In this document: piece after piece, positions 43,139 through 52,224 of the stretch
Numbering within the stretch: the first letter of the stretch is position 1
How the letters are laid out: the number at the start of each line of letters is the position of its first letter
Assembly (NCBI RefSeq): GCF_016862455.1
Contig: NZ_BOMZ01000109.1
Location: 38,985-102,984 of the forward strand
Length of the DNA: 64,000 nucleotides
Direction of reading: 5' to 3'
From: Actinoplanes utahensis
GTDB lineage: Bacteria > Actinomycetota > Actinomycetes > Mycobacteriales > Micromonosporaceae
The notes under the pieces: model-generated
Told to the model about the DNA's origin: nothing
The model's database searches: none
Seen by the model: only the letters and a program-made list of their open reading frames with translations
Program-made: the position numbers and the translations under genes

Positions 43139-45613
43139 TTAGTACGACTCCCCGGAGGTAACGGGGTTGATCCCGGCGCCGTTACGCGCCCGCTGGGCCG
43201 GCGCCGGTGCGCCGGAGCAGAGCAGACGGGCGGCGAAGTCCTCCGGACGGTGATCACGGGCGATGGCGGCGCGAGCCCGGGCGCTCTGTACGGCGTACCG
43301 CGCCGGGTCCTGATGAAAGGCCCGCACCAGATCCGGGACCTGGTCGGCGGGGCACGGCACCGCGATGTCGCCGAACGCCTCGGCGAGACGCTCCGGGACG
43401 AGCACGACGCAGCCGGTCGCGGCCGCCTCCAGAGCCGGCCGGGACATCGTCTCGGCCGCCTGTTCCGGCGGGTAGTGCAGGTAGAAGTCGATCTGCGCGG
43501 CGAACGTGCGCGGGTCCACGTCGGCGGGTTCGTAGACCAGCCAGGACGCGGGCAGACCGGACGGGCGCAACGGGCTCTCCGGCAGGCGCACCCGTACGTC
43601 CGCGGTCGGGCACCGGCGCAGCACCGCGAGCACCTCGGCGAGGTCGCCGGGCCATTCCCCGGCGTCGCACAGGTCGGCGCCGACCACGGCCGGGCCGCGG
43701 GGATCCGGCAGGGGCCGGGCCACGTCGACGGATTCGGCGACCACCGGAAGGGTGAACGCGTCGGTGAGGATGTCGCGGACGGCCGCGTCCTGGGCGTACC
43801 AGACCGGCGGTGTTCCGAAGAGCCTGGTGGCCGCCTGGGTCACCGCGGTCTCGGTGTAGCGCCGGTCGCTGCCGTCGCGGCGGGACGGCGCCCGGTCGGC
43901 GACGACCACGACCCGGCGCGGGCGGATCCGGCAGCCGTCCTCGGCGGCGAACTGGAGCACCTCCGGCTGCCGGACCAGAACCACCCCGGCGTCGACCGGG
44001 TCGGTCTCCAGCACCTGATCCAGCCGACCGGTGTTGATCAGCCGCTGGATGCCGGCGCTGAGCGGCCGCCGCTGCCGGTGCACCGACCGCAGCGACTCCA
44101 GGTGCAGGATCGCCACGGTGTGCCCGGCGTCGCGCAACGCCCGGATCTCCGCGAGCGCCGACCGCTGGGCGCCGGTCAGGAACCGCCAGTCCGCGGCGAC
44201 CACCACGTCACAGCGCCGGACCGGGGCCGGGAACGGCTGGTCCGCCCGGGCCCGGTGCAGCGGCCGGGCGGTGGCGTGCCAGCACCGGTACGCCGACTGG
44301 TACGCCGCCCGCGCCGGATGCATCCCATGGGCCCGGCTCTCCGAACGGGTCAGGGCCAGCGCCTGGTCGAGCCGGACCACCGAGCCGGGCCCGAACGCGG
44401 TCTCGATCCGTTCCAGGTATTCCGCGCCGACGCCGGTGCCGACCTCGTCGAAGGCGAGAGCGTCGGCACCGGTGGGCACCTCGTCGAACGCGAGAGCGTC
44501 GGCACCGGTGGGCACCTCGTCGAACCAGCCGATCCGCCGGGTCACCGCCTCCCGCCGGAACAGCAGCGACGGCACGGCGGCCCGGCGGCGGACACCCGGC
44601 CGGGTCAGCACGAGCCGCTCGGTGACGGTGAGCCGTTCCGCGGTGGAGGCCACCGCCGCGCCGGTGAGCAGCGGGCGCACCTGGAGTTCGATGCGACGCG
44701 GATGGGACCAGTCGCCGGGGTCCTGGAAGGTGACGAAATCACCGCGGGCCGCCGCCAGCCCGGCGTTACGGGCGTCGCCGCGGGGCAGCCGGATCAGCCG
44801 GACCCGCGGGTCCAGGTCCTCGGCGGCGGCCAGGACCGCGTCATGTTCCGGCGGCGACCCGCCGTCCACCACGATGATCTCCAGGTCCGGCCAGGACTGG
44901 GCGGCCACCGAACGGACCGCGGTCAGCAGCTCCTCCCCCGGCCGGCACACCGGCACCACCACCGACACCCGCTCGCCCGCCGTCTCCGCCGGATGCCCGG
45001 CGGAGCCGGTGAGCCGGTCGAACGGCGTCCGTTCCGGGGCGGCGACGAGGGCCGGGGCGGGCGCCGGGAAGAGCGCGCCGAACCGGGCCAGCCAGGTCTC
45101 CTCCTCGCCCTGCCCGCCCGCGTGCGGATTGGCCAGGTCGGTCTCGATCGCCTCCCGGGCGGCGGCCGGGATCCGCCGGTACGCCCCGAGCAGTTGCCGG
45201 GCGTTCCCCGGTCCCTGCCAGGCGTACACCAACTGGACGTGCAGGGCCTGATGCGCGGCGGGCAGCGCCCGGGCGCCACGACCGGTACGGATCAGCGCGT
45301 ACAGGGCGAGCGCGTCGTCCCGGTCGGTCGGCAGCTCGTCCTGCCCCGCGATGGTCTGCGCGAGCGCCGCCAGCAGCCGCGGGTCGACCGGGCGGCGGAT
45401 CCGGCGGGTGTCCCCGGCGCGGGCCGCGTCGAGGGCGTCCTCCAGGGTGATCCCGGCGGCCCGGGCCAGGACCCGCCGGGCGGCGATCGAGCGGTTGCGC
45501 AGCGCGGTGTGCGGCAGCGACACCTCCGCGCCGGGACCGGCCAGCCTGACGTGGTCGTCCAGCAACTCGACCGGCTGCGCCTCGACCATCGGCTCTCCGT
45601 CCGTACCCGGCAT
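43139..45613 (-). CDS. Large glycosyltransferase, GT2 plus GT4-like, with internal duplication
   Basis: 824 residues, paralogous to the 39044-41434 gene. N-terminal helical region, GT2 domain (VSVVVPVCRPGEELLTAVRSV, IIVVDGGSPPEHD, FQDPGDWSHPRRIELQ with a partly kept DxD) and a C-terminal GT-B-like segment (FYLHYPPEQ, RPALEAAATGCVVLVPE). In the GT2 part DEVPTGADALAF is repeated in tandem, where the paralogue has a single short loop; this adds 24 residues. ATG at 45613 with GAGGAAGC upstream. Together with the methyltransferase it forms a two-gene minus-strand operon. Confidence 0.78.
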   Translation of the reverse strand: MPGTDGEPMVEAQPVELLDDHVRLAGPGAEVSLPHTALRNRSIAARRVLARAAGITLEDALDAARAGDTRRIRRPVDPRLLAALAQTIAGQDELPTDRDDALALYALIRTGRGARALPAAHQALHVQLVYAWQGPGNARQLLGAYRRIPAAAREAIETDLANPHAGGQGEEETWLARFGALFPAPAPALVAAPERTPFDRLTGSAGHPAETAGERVSVVVPVCRPGEELLTAVRSVAAQSWPDLEIIVVDGGSPPEHDAVLAAAEDLDPRVRLIRLPRGDARNAGLAAARGDFVTFQDPGDWSHPRRIELQVRPLLTGAAVASTAERLTVTERLVLTRPGVRRRAAVPSLLFRREAVTRRIGWFDEVPTGADALAFDEVPTGADALAFDEVGTGVGAEYLERIETAFGPGSVVRLDQALALTRSESRAHGMHPARAAYQSAYRCWHATARPLHRARADQPFPAPVRRCDVVVAADWRFLTGAQRSALAEIRALRDAGHTVAILHLESLRSVHRQRRPLSAGIQRLINTGRLDQVLETDPVDAGVVLVRQPEVLQFAAEDGCRIRPRRVVVVADRAPSRRDGSDRRYTETAVTQAATRLFGTPPVWYAQDAAVRDILTDAFTLPVVAESVDVARPLPDPRGPAVVGADLCDAGEWPGDLAEVLAVLRRCPTADVRVRLPESPLRPSGLPASWLVYEPADVDPRTFAAQIDFYLHYPPEQAAETMSRPALEAAATGCVVLVPERLAEAFGDIAVPCPADQVPDLVRAFHQDPARYAVQSARARAAIARDHRPEDFAARLLCSGAPAPAQRARNGAGINPVTSGESY
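44444..44524 (-). repeat. 36-bp in-frame tandem duplication inside a glycosyltransferase
   Basis: Units 44444-44479 and 44480-44515 differ at one base (aagg/aacg) and are followed by a 9-bp partial third unit. Encodes two copies of DEVPTGADALAF plus the start of a third. Near-identity indicates a recent event. Confidence 0.95.
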
Positions 45614-45670
45614 GCTTCCTCTTGGAGGATCAACGCGGGCCGGGCAAGCCGGTGACGTGCTGATTTCGGG

Positions 45671-45743
45671 CGCGGCCGGCAACAGAGGTCGGCCGGCGAC
45701 AGAGGGCGCGGCCGGCAACAGAGGGCGCGGCCGGCAACAGAGA
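45671..45743. repeat. 19-bp tandem repeat, four copies
   Basis: GCGCGGCCGGCAACAGAGG and variants (18, 17, 19 and 19 bases) lie in the 162-bp gap between glnD and the glycosyltransferase gene. Each unit contains a GGCCGGC near-palindrome. No coding role seen; it may act at the 3' end of the glnD transcript. Confidence 0.88.
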
Positions 45744-45775
45744 GCGCGGACAGCGGCCGGCCCCGGCGCACGGAT

Positions 45776-48046
45776 TCAGACGGCGGCGAGCACCGCCGCC
45801 TGCACCCGATCCCGTTCCTCGGCCGAGGACCAGGCGCCGACCAGGTAGAACGCGTCGACCACGTCGCTGCCGAGGGTGGAGATGCGGGCCGCGCGGATCT
45901 CCGCGCCGGCTTCGTCGAGCGCGTGGGTCACCCGGTACAGCAGGCCGGGCGAGTCGGCCGCGCGCAGTTCCAGCACCACCGCGTCGGTGGCCACGTCGCG
46001 CTGCCACACCACCCGCGGCGAGGCGGTGCCGCCGCGGGCGCTCATCGCCCGGGCGCGGACCCGCTGGGTCACCGAGACGTCGCCGGCGCCGACCCGGCGC
46101 AGGTCGGCGGTGAGGGCGACCGGATCGTACGGCGACCCGTACCGCGGCGAGGTGTAGAACTCGACGATCGCCCGCCCGTCCACCGTGATGGTGTTGGCCG
46201 CCACCACGTCGAGCCGGTGCATCGCCAGGCAGGCCGCCACGCCGGCGAGCAGGCCCCGCCGGTCGGCTGCCGCCACCGCCACCCGGTCGCCGTCCAGGTG
46301 CACCACCGGCAGGTCGCCGTCGAGCAGTTCCGGGTCGGGTTCCGGTGGCTGGGGCAGCGCCCCGGTGTCCAGCGCGGTGTGCACCTTGGCGACGAGTTCG
46401 GCGAGCAGCCGGCCCTTCCAGTCGGACCAGGCGGCCGGTCCGGTGGCCCGGGAGTCGGCACGGGCCAGGGCGTGCAGCAGGTCCAGGGTGGCCGGGTCGC
46501 CGACCGCCTCGGCGACCGCGGAGATCGTCTTCGGGTCGCTGAGGTCCCGCCGGGCCGCCACGTCCGGCAGCAGCAGGTGCAGGCGGACCATCTTCTCGAT
46601 GGTGGCCACGTCGGCGGGCGGCAGGCCGAGCCGGGTGGCGATGTCGGCGGCGATCGGGGCGCCGACGATGCTGTGGTCGCCGGGCAGGCCCTTGCCGACG
46701 TCGTGCAGGAACGCGCCGATCAGCAGCAGGTCGGGGCGGTCCACTTCCCGGGTGTGGGTGGTGGCCTCGTACGCGGTCTGCACCAGATGCCGGTCCAGGG
46801 TGTACCGGTGGATCGGGTGGTGCTGCGGCAGGCCGCGCATCCGGGCCCACTCGGGCAGCCACGCGTCGATCAGGCCGTACCTGTCGCAGGTCTCCCAGGC
46901 CGGGAGCAGGCCGGGACCGGAACCGAGCAGCGACACGAGCGCGGCGCGGGCGGCCGGCGGCCAGGGGGTGGGCAGCGGCGGGCAGAAGGCGGCGAGCCAT
47001 TCGCTGGTGGCACGGGCGATCGGCAGTTGCACGACGGCGGCCGCGGCGGCCACCCGCAGCGACAGGCTGGGGTCGGGCACCGGGCCGATCGCGGTGCGGG
47101 CCAGCACCAGTTCGCCGTCCTGTTCGACGACGTCCCGGGCGACCGGGCGGCGTGACGACGGCAGGCCGGGTGGTCCGCCGCGGCGGCGCCCGCCGCGCAG
47201 CCGGTCGATGGCGCGCCAGGCGTCGTCGACGGCGTGGGCGACGGTACGGGCGTCGCCGGACACCCGTCGCAGCAGGTTGTCCGGGTCGTCGATGTCGAGC
47301 AGGTCGGCGACCGCCTTGCGCTCCTGCGCGACGAGCCGGTCCACCCGCCGCCCGACCGCCAGGTGCAGGGCGTCGCGGGTGTCGAGGAGGCGCAGGTAGG
47401 CGGCCCGGACCGCGGGCCGCATGTCGGCGATCCCGGCCCGGCCGACGCCACGCAGCAGGGTGACGTCGCGCAGCCCGCCGGACGCCTCCTTGAGGTCGCC
47501 TTCGAGCAGGAAGGCCAGTTCGCCGTGCCGGGTCCAGCGGGCGGCGGTGAGTTCGCGCAGCTGGGGCATCAGCCGGACGGCGGTGCGCCGCCACAGGTCG
47601 GAGGTGGCGGCGATGAGCTCGGCGGAGAGGGTGGCGTCGCCGGCCACGTGCCGGGCGTCGAGGAGGCCGAGGGCGACCTTCACGTCGTCGTGGGCGACGG
47701 AGAGGGCTTCGGGCAGGGTACGCACCGAGTGGTCCAGTCCGAGCCGGGCGTCCCAGATCGGGTACCACAGGGCGGAGGCGATCCGGTCGATCCCGGCGGT
47801 GCCGTTGTGCACCAGCACCAGGTCGAGGTCGCTGTAGGGGGCGCAGTCGCGCCGGCCGAGCCCGCCGACCGCGATCAGGCTGACCCCGGGCAGGTGGGAC
47901 GGGAAGAGTCTGCGGAGCCAGGCATCGAGCGCCGCCGCCCGCTCGTCGCGGGCGGCGGCGCCGATGTGATCCTTCAGTTCGTCGAGCGAGCCACCGGCGG
48001 CCGGGCGTGCCGGAGGGGCCGGCGGCTCACTCAACGGGTTCGTCAT
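45776..48046 (-). CDS. glnD: [Protein-PII] uridylyltransferase/uridylyl-removing enzyme
   Basis: 756 residues, the usual actinobacterial size. Nucleotidyltransferase motif GGLGRRDCAPYSDLDLVLVH (61-80), a central GlnD region, an HD domain (H448-D449 in AFLHDVGKGLPGDHS) for de-modification, and two C-terminal ACT domains (around GLLAGVAACLAMHRLDVVA and GLLYRVTHALDEAGAEI) that sense glutamine. In actinobacteria GlnD may adenylylate rather than uridylylate PII. Follows glnK by four bases. Confidence 0.95.
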   Translation of the reverse strand: MTNPLSEPPAPPARPAAGGSLDELKDHIGAAARDERAAALDAWLRRLFPSHLPGVSLIAVGGLGRRDCAPYSDLDLVLVHNGTAGIDRIASALWYPIWDARLGLDHSVRTLPEALSVAHDDVKVALGLLDARHVAGDATLSAELIAATSDLWRRTAVRLMPQLRELTAARWTRHGELAFLLEGDLKEASGGLRDVTLLRGVGRAGIADMRPAVRAAYLRLLDTRDALHLAVGRRVDRLVAQERKAVADLLDIDDPDNLLRRVSGDARTVAHAVDDAWRAIDRLRGGRRRGGPPGLPSSRRPVARDVVEQDGELVLARTAIGPVPDPSLSLRVAAAAAVVQLPIARATSEWLAAFCPPLPTPWPPAARAALVSLLGSGPGLLPAWETCDRYGLIDAWLPEWARMRGLPQHHPIHRYTLDRHLVQTAYEATTHTREVDRPDLLLIGAFLHDVGKGLPGDHSIVGAPIAADIATRLGLPPADVATIEKMVRLHLLLPDVAARRDLSDPKTISAVAEAVGDPATLDLLHALARADSRATGPAAWSDWKGRLLAELVAKVHTALDTGALPQPPEPDPELLDGDLPVVHLDGDRVAVAAADRRGLLAGVAACLAMHRLDVVAANTITVDGRAIVEFYTSPRYGSPYDPVALTADLRRVGAGDVSVTQRVRARAMSARGGTASPRVVWQRDVATDAVVLELRAADSPGLLYRVTHALDEAGAEIRAARISTLGSDVVDAFYLVGAWSSAEERDRVQAAVLAAV

Positions 48047-48050
48047 GGGC

Positions 48051-48389
48051 TTACAGGGCGTCGAGGCCGCGTTCGCCGGTCCGGACCCGGACGACCTCGT
48101 CGATCGAGGCCACCCAGACCTTCCCGTCGCCGATCTTGCCGGTCCGCGAGGCGGTGACGATGGCGTCGACGATCTTCTCGACGTCGATCTCGTCGGTCAG
48201 CACCTCGACCTTGATCTTCGGCAGGAACTCGACGGTGTACTCGGCACCCCGGTACACCTCGGTGTGTCCCTTCTGGCGGCCGTAACCCTGCACCTCGCTC
48301 ACGGTGAGCCCGGCGACGCCCAGGGCGTGCAGAGCCTCCTTCACCGCGTCGAGCTGGTACGGCTTGATGACCGCGGTCACCAGCTTCAT
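48051..48389 (-). CDS. glnK: Nitrogen regulatory protein PII (GlnK)
   Basis: 112 residues. MKLVTAVIKPYQLDAVKEAL at the start, the T-loop GRQKGHTEVYRGAEY with modification site Y51, and the C-terminal signature GKIGDGKVWVASIDEVVRVRTGE. Trimeric sensor of 2-oxoglutarate and ATP/ADP that controls the ammonium channel. The ATG at 48389 has GGAAGGA upstream; a longer frame is not family-like. Lies between amt and glnD, which modify or are controlled by it. Confidence 0.96.
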   Translation of the reverse strand: MKLVTAVIKPYQLDAVKEALHALGVAGLTVSEVQGYGRQKGHTEVYRGAEYTVEFLPKIKVEVLTDEIDVEKIVDAIVTASRTGKIGDGKVWVASIDEVVRVRTGERGLDAL

Positions 48390-48425
48390 GCTCAGTCCTT
48401 CCAAAGGAGCAGTCATCGGAGGAAT

Positions 48426-49811
48426 CTAGCCGGAGACCTTCTGGCTGACGGAAGCCTTGCCGTCAGCGTCCACGGTCTCCTTGTTGCCGATACCGGCCAG
48501 GGCGAACGCGCCGCCCCCGCCGGCGCCCGCGGCCGGGGTGAAGTCGTAGCCGCTCTCGCCGTGGGCGGTGATGTCGATGCCGCCGACCTCGGACTCCTCG
48601 CTGACCCGGCCGAGCTTGACGGCCTTCAGGATCAGGGCGATGACCGCGGCGATCACGAACGAGTAGATGGTCACGACGCCGCTGCCCAGGAACTGACGGA
48701 GCAGCTGCTCGGCGCCGCCGCCGTAGAAGAGGCCGTTGCTGGCGCCGAGAACCTTCTCGTCGGTGATGGCGGCGTTGACCGTGTCGGTCGCGAAGAAGCC
48801 GATCGCCAGGGAGCCGATCCAGCCGCCGACGAAGTGGACGCCGACCACGTCGAGCGAGTCGTCGTAGCCGAACTTGTACTTCAGGCCGACCGCGAGGGCA
48901 CAGACCACACCGGCGACGAGGCCGAGGATGGTGGCCGGGACCGGGGCGATGAAGCCACAGGCCGGGGTGATGGCGACCAGGCCGGCGACGGCGCCGGAGG
49001 AGGCGCCGACCAGGGTGGGCTTGCGGTCGCGGATCCACTCGACCGCGACCCAGCCGACGAGCGCGGCGGCGGTGGCGACCTGGGTGTTGATGAAGGCGAT
49101 GACGGCGGTGCCGTCGACGGTCAGCTCGGAGCCGGCGTTGAAGCCGAACCAGCCGAACCACAGCAGGCCGGCGCCGAGGGCGACGAACGGCACGTTGTGC
49201 GGCCGCATGTTCTCCCTCGGCCAGCCGATGCGCTTGCCGAGGACCAGGACCAGCGCGAGGGCCGCGGCGCCGGCGTTGATGTGGACCGCGGTGCCACCGG
49301 CGAAGTCCAGCGCCTTGATCTGGGCGCCGATGAAGCCGCCGCCCCAGACCCAGTGCGCGACCGGGACGTAGACCAGGGTGAACCAGCCGAGGGCGAAGAG
49401 CACCCAGCCGCCGAACTTGAAGCGGTCCGAGACCGCGCCGCTGATCAGGGCGACGGTGATGATGGCGAACATCATCTGGAAGGCGAGGAAGGCGTACGTC
49501 GGGATGCCGGTGTTGGCCCCGAAGAACAGCCACTCCTCGGTGATCTTCGCGACCGGGGTGCCCAGGTAGTCGAAGTTGCCGATGAACTTGTTCGTGCCCG
49601 GGCTGCTGTTGACGCCGAAGGCGAGGGAGAAGCCGTAGAGGATCCAGAGAACGCTGACGAGCCCCATCGCGGAGAAGCTCATCATCATCATGTTGAGAAC
49701 GCCCTTGGACCGGTTGAGGCCACCGTAGAACAGCGCCAGACCCGGTGTCATGAGCAAAACGAGCGCAGACGACAGGAGCAACCAAGCGGTATTGCCGGTG
49801 TTGATCTCCAC
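48426..49811 (-). CDS. amtB: Ammonium transporter Amt
   Basis: 461 residues with eleven membrane segments. Conserved features: LMTPGLALFYGGL, FAFQM-type gate region (FLAFQMMFAIIT), VHINAGAAALALVLVLGKR with the first pore histidine, and VVGVHFVGGWIGSLAIG with the second. The cytosolic tail (after VIAAVIALILKAVKLGRV) carries EESEVGGIDITAHGESGYD, the segment contacted by PII, followed by a Gly/Ala-rich end. GTG at 49811 with GAGGAGG six bases upstream. First gene of amt-glnK-glnD. Confidence 0.96.
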   Translation of the reverse strand: MEINTGNTAWLLLSSALVLLMTPGLALFYGGLNRSKGVLNMMMMSFSAMGLVSVLWILYGFSLAFGVNSSPGTNKFIGNFDYLGTPVAKITEEWLFFGANTGIPTYAFLAFQMMFAIITVALISGAVSDRFKFGGWVLFALGWFTLVYVPVAHWVWGGGFIGAQIKALDFAGGTAVHINAGAAALALVLVLGKRIGWPRENMRPHNVPFVALGAGLLWFGWFGFNAGSELTVDGTAVIAFINTQVATAAALVGWVAVEWIRDRKPTLVGASSGAVAGLVAITPACGFIAPVPATILGLVAGVVCALAVGLKYKFGYDDSLDVVGVHFVGGWIGSLAIGFFATDTVNAAITDEKVLGASNGLFYGGGAEQLLRQFLGSGVVTIYSFVIAAVIALILKAVKLGRVSEESEVGGIDITAHGESGYDFTPAAGAGGGGAFALAGIGNKETVDADGKASVSQKVSG

Positions 49812-49926
49812 GCTGCCTCCTCTCGGAATAAGGTGTCCACTCACACCGGACCTGGGGCAACGCCGCCTGTCGGCCGGTTCGGCGCGAAGCTTTCCGGCCC
49901 GCTGTTTCGAGCACGGTCTTCACGCG

Positions 49927-49963
49927 ATTTCCGAGACGTCACGCGTTGTTTCCGACGTGTGAA
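49927..49963 (-). promoter_or_regulatory. Candidate GlnR boxes upstream of amt
   Basis: Read on the minus strand: TTCAC-6 nt-GAAAC-5 nt-GTGAC-6 nt-GAAAT. The actinobacterial GlnR consensus is gTnAC-n6-GaAAC in tandem. Both half-pairs keep the 6-nt spacing; the centre spacer is one base short. The site lies about 115 bp upstream of the amt start, a suitable position for activation under nitrogen limitation. The rest of the 238-bp gap contains nothing else recognised. Confidence 0.55.
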
Positions 49964-50049
49964 GAAAACCTCACAGTGCGCGAGGGTAGCGGCTCTGAGC
50001 TGCCACGATATCGCCGCATTCGCCCCGATCGCAGCGCTTCCGGGCAGCT

Positions 50050-50847
50050 TCAGCGAAGCGCGTACTCCAGGGTGTGGCGCTCGTAGTCGAGGAGCCGGAG
50101 GTCGCGCATGGGGCGGCGCAGGTGGCCCTTGTGCACGATCCGGACGAAGGCCGGATCACCGACCGCGGCCATCCGCCGGATGCCCTCGACGTGGTCGACG
50201 ATCCGTTTCCGTATGGTCCGCACGAGACGGTGCCGGTCCCGGGGGATCAGGCCGTAGGCGTCGGCGAACAGCCGCAGCCGGCGCGGCCGGTTCGGCCGTT
50301 TCCACCCGAGCGTGTACGAATCCCGGTCGCTGAACAGCGGCACCCAGGTCCACGCCGCGTACGCCACGTCGTAGAGCCGTGAGCCCGGCGAAGCCAGATC
50401 GAAATCGATCAGGGCGAGGGTGCCGTCCGGCCGCCAGACCACGTTGTGCGGGGCGGCGTCGTGGTGGCAGATCACCTCGGTGTCCGGCGGCGGCGGGCCG
50501 AGGGCGCGCCAGACCGCCCCGGGCGGGGGGACGAAACCGTACTGCGCGTCGTGGAACATCCGCAGCATGGTCGCGACGGTGACCAGCGCCTCCTCGGTCA
50601 CCCAGTGCGGGGCGAGCGGGTACTCCCCGCACTCGCCGTCCAGGTAGGAGAGGACCTCGCGGCCTTTCTCGTCCATCCCGAAGGCGTGCGGCGAACCGGT
50701 GAACCCGACCCGCTCGAGGTGGTTGAGCAGGGCGTGCACGGCCGGCGTCCACGGCCCCGCGTTACGCCGGACCGTGTCGCCGATCCGGGAGACCGTATTG
50801 ACGTTGCCACCGTGCAGCGGAATCTCGCGCACCGGCTCATGCGTCAC
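50050..50847 (-). CDS. Aminoglycoside-phosphotransferase-fold kinase
   Basis: 265 residues. Kinase-like motifs: catalytic loop HHDAAPHNVVW (H129, D130, N135) and metal-binding LIDFDLASPG (D148, D150). Start is GTG. The family contains antibiotic, choline, homoserine and fructosamine kinases; the sequence does not show which, and a resistance role should not be assumed. The stretch MTHEPVREIPLHGGNVNTV at the start looks like the usual P-loop-like strand. Lies downstream of ftsY on the same strand after 85 bp. Confidence 0.82.
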   Translation of the reverse strand: MTHEPVREIPLHGGNVNTVSRIGDTVRRNAGPWTPAVHALLNHLERVGFTGSPHAFGMDEKGREVLSYLDGECGEYPLAPHWVTEEALVTVATMLRMFHDAQYGFVPPPGAVWRALGPPPPDTEVICHHDAAPHNVVWRPDGTLALIDFDLASPGSRLYDVAYAAWTWVPLFSDRDSYTLGWKRPNRPRRLRLFADAYGLIPRDRHRLVRTIRKRIVDHVEGIRRMAAVGDPAFVRIVHKGHLRRPMRDLRLLDYERHTLEYALR

Positions 50848-50932
50848 TCACGGCCTCCCCATCACCCGACGCCCATCCCACCGCCTCGCCCACCGCCCAC
50901 GAGCCGGACGGTGCGACCTGACTCTGGTGAGA

Positions 50933-52111
50933 CTACGCGTCCCCACCAACGAGAGCCTCGACGAAGGCCCGCGGCTCGAACGGGGCCAGATCGTCCGGCC
51001 CCTCGCCGAGACCGACGAGCTTGACCGGGATGCCGAGCTTGCGCTGCACCGCGATGACGATGCCCCCCTTCGCCGTGCCGTCCAGCTTGGTCAGCACCAC
51101 ACCGGTGACGTCCACCACGTCGGTGAAGACCCGGGCCTGCTCCAGACCGTTCTGCCCGGTGGTGGCGTCCAGCACGAGCAGGGTCTCGTCGACCGCCCCG
51201 TGCTTCTCCACCACCCGCTTGACCTTGCCCAGCTCGTCCATCAGGCCGACTTTGTTCTGCAGGCGGCCCGCGGTGTCGATCAGCACGGTGTCCACGCCCG
51301 TCTCGATACCCCGCTTGACCGCGTCGAACGCCACGCTGGCCGGGTCTCCCCCTTCCGGGCCACGGACGGTCTCGGCGCCGACCCGCTCGCCCCAGGTCTG
51401 GATCTGGTCGGCCGCGGCGGCCCGGAACGTGTCGGCGGCGCCGAACAGCACGCTGCCACCGTCACCGATCAGCACCCGGCCGATCTTGCCGCAGGTGGTG
51501 GTCTTGCCCGCGCCGTTGACACCGACGACCAGGACCACGGCCGGGCGCCCGTCGTGCGGGGCGGTCCTCAGGCTGCGGTCCAGATCCGGCTCCAGCGCCG
51601 CGACGAGCTCGTCGACGAGCTGCTCCCGGACCTCGGTGACGGTCTTGGTGCCGAGGACCCGGACCCGCTCCTTCAGCCGCTCGACGATCACCTGGGTGGC
51701 CTCGATCCCGACGTCCGCCGTGATCAGGCTCTCCTCGATCTCCTCCCAGTCCTCCTCTTCCAGGTGATCCCGGGAGAGGACGCTGAGCAGGCCGCGGCCG
51801 AGCGCGCTCTGCGAGCGGGCCAGCCGGGCACGCAGCCGGACCAGGCGGCCGGCGGACGGCTCGGGCCTCTCGACGACCGGTTCCTCGACCACCACCGGCG
51901 CCTCGGTGACCGGCGTCGGCACGATGAGCGGGGGAATCTCCTCATCGACCGGCGGCACCGTGGGCACGGCGGGCGGCCGCTCCAGGGTGGTGGTCGAGCC
52001 CGAGGTGGGCGGCGGCGGGAGGTCCCGGCGGCGCATCTTCGGCACCACCAGGCCGACCGCGCCCACGACCAGGACGACGAGCAGGATCACTGCGGCGACC
52101 ACGTATTCCAT
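50933..52111 (-). CDS. ftsY: Signal recognition particle receptor FtsY
   Basis: 392 residues. Begins with a true membrane segment (VVAAVILLVVLVVGAVGLVV), as usual in actinobacterial FtsY, followed by an acidic Pro-rich A domain to about residue 90, and the NG GTPase domain with G1 GVNGAGKT (197-204), DTAGRLQNK and TKLDGTAKGG. Docks ribosome-SRP complexes at the membrane. Ends with VEALVGGDA. Partner Ffh is encoded in this window. Confidence 0.97.
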   Translation of the reverse strand: MEYVVAAVILLVVLVVGAVGLVVPKMRRRDLPPPPTSGSTTTLERPPAVPTVPPVDEEIPPLIVPTPVTEAPVVVEEPVVERPEPSAGRLVRLRARLARSQSALGRGLLSVLSRDHLEEEDWEEIEESLITADVGIEATQVIVERLKERVRVLGTKTVTEVREQLVDELVAALEPDLDRSLRTAPHDGRPAVVLVVGVNGAGKTTTCGKIGRVLIGDGGSVLFGAADTFRAAAADQIQTWGERVGAETVRGPEGGDPASVAFDAVKRGIETGVDTVLIDTAGRLQNKVGLMDELGKVKRVVEKHGAVDETLLVLDATTGQNGLEQARVFTDVVDVTGVVLTKLDGTAKGGIVIAVQRKLGIPVKLVGLGEGPDDLAPFEPRAFVEALVGGDA

Positions 52112-52224
52112 GCCCGAATCCTGACAGATGAGCCGTCCGGCCGTGGCGGAGGTAGCGCACTGGCGATTCCGTACCGAATTGGCGGAGGATGGGACGCCCC
52201 TTGAAACAGCGCGGAGGATCCCCC

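Noticed and set aside
50050..50847. Antibiotic resistance gene (aminoglycoside phosphotransferase)
   Set aside because: Only the general APH kinase fold is visible; many cellular kinases share it.
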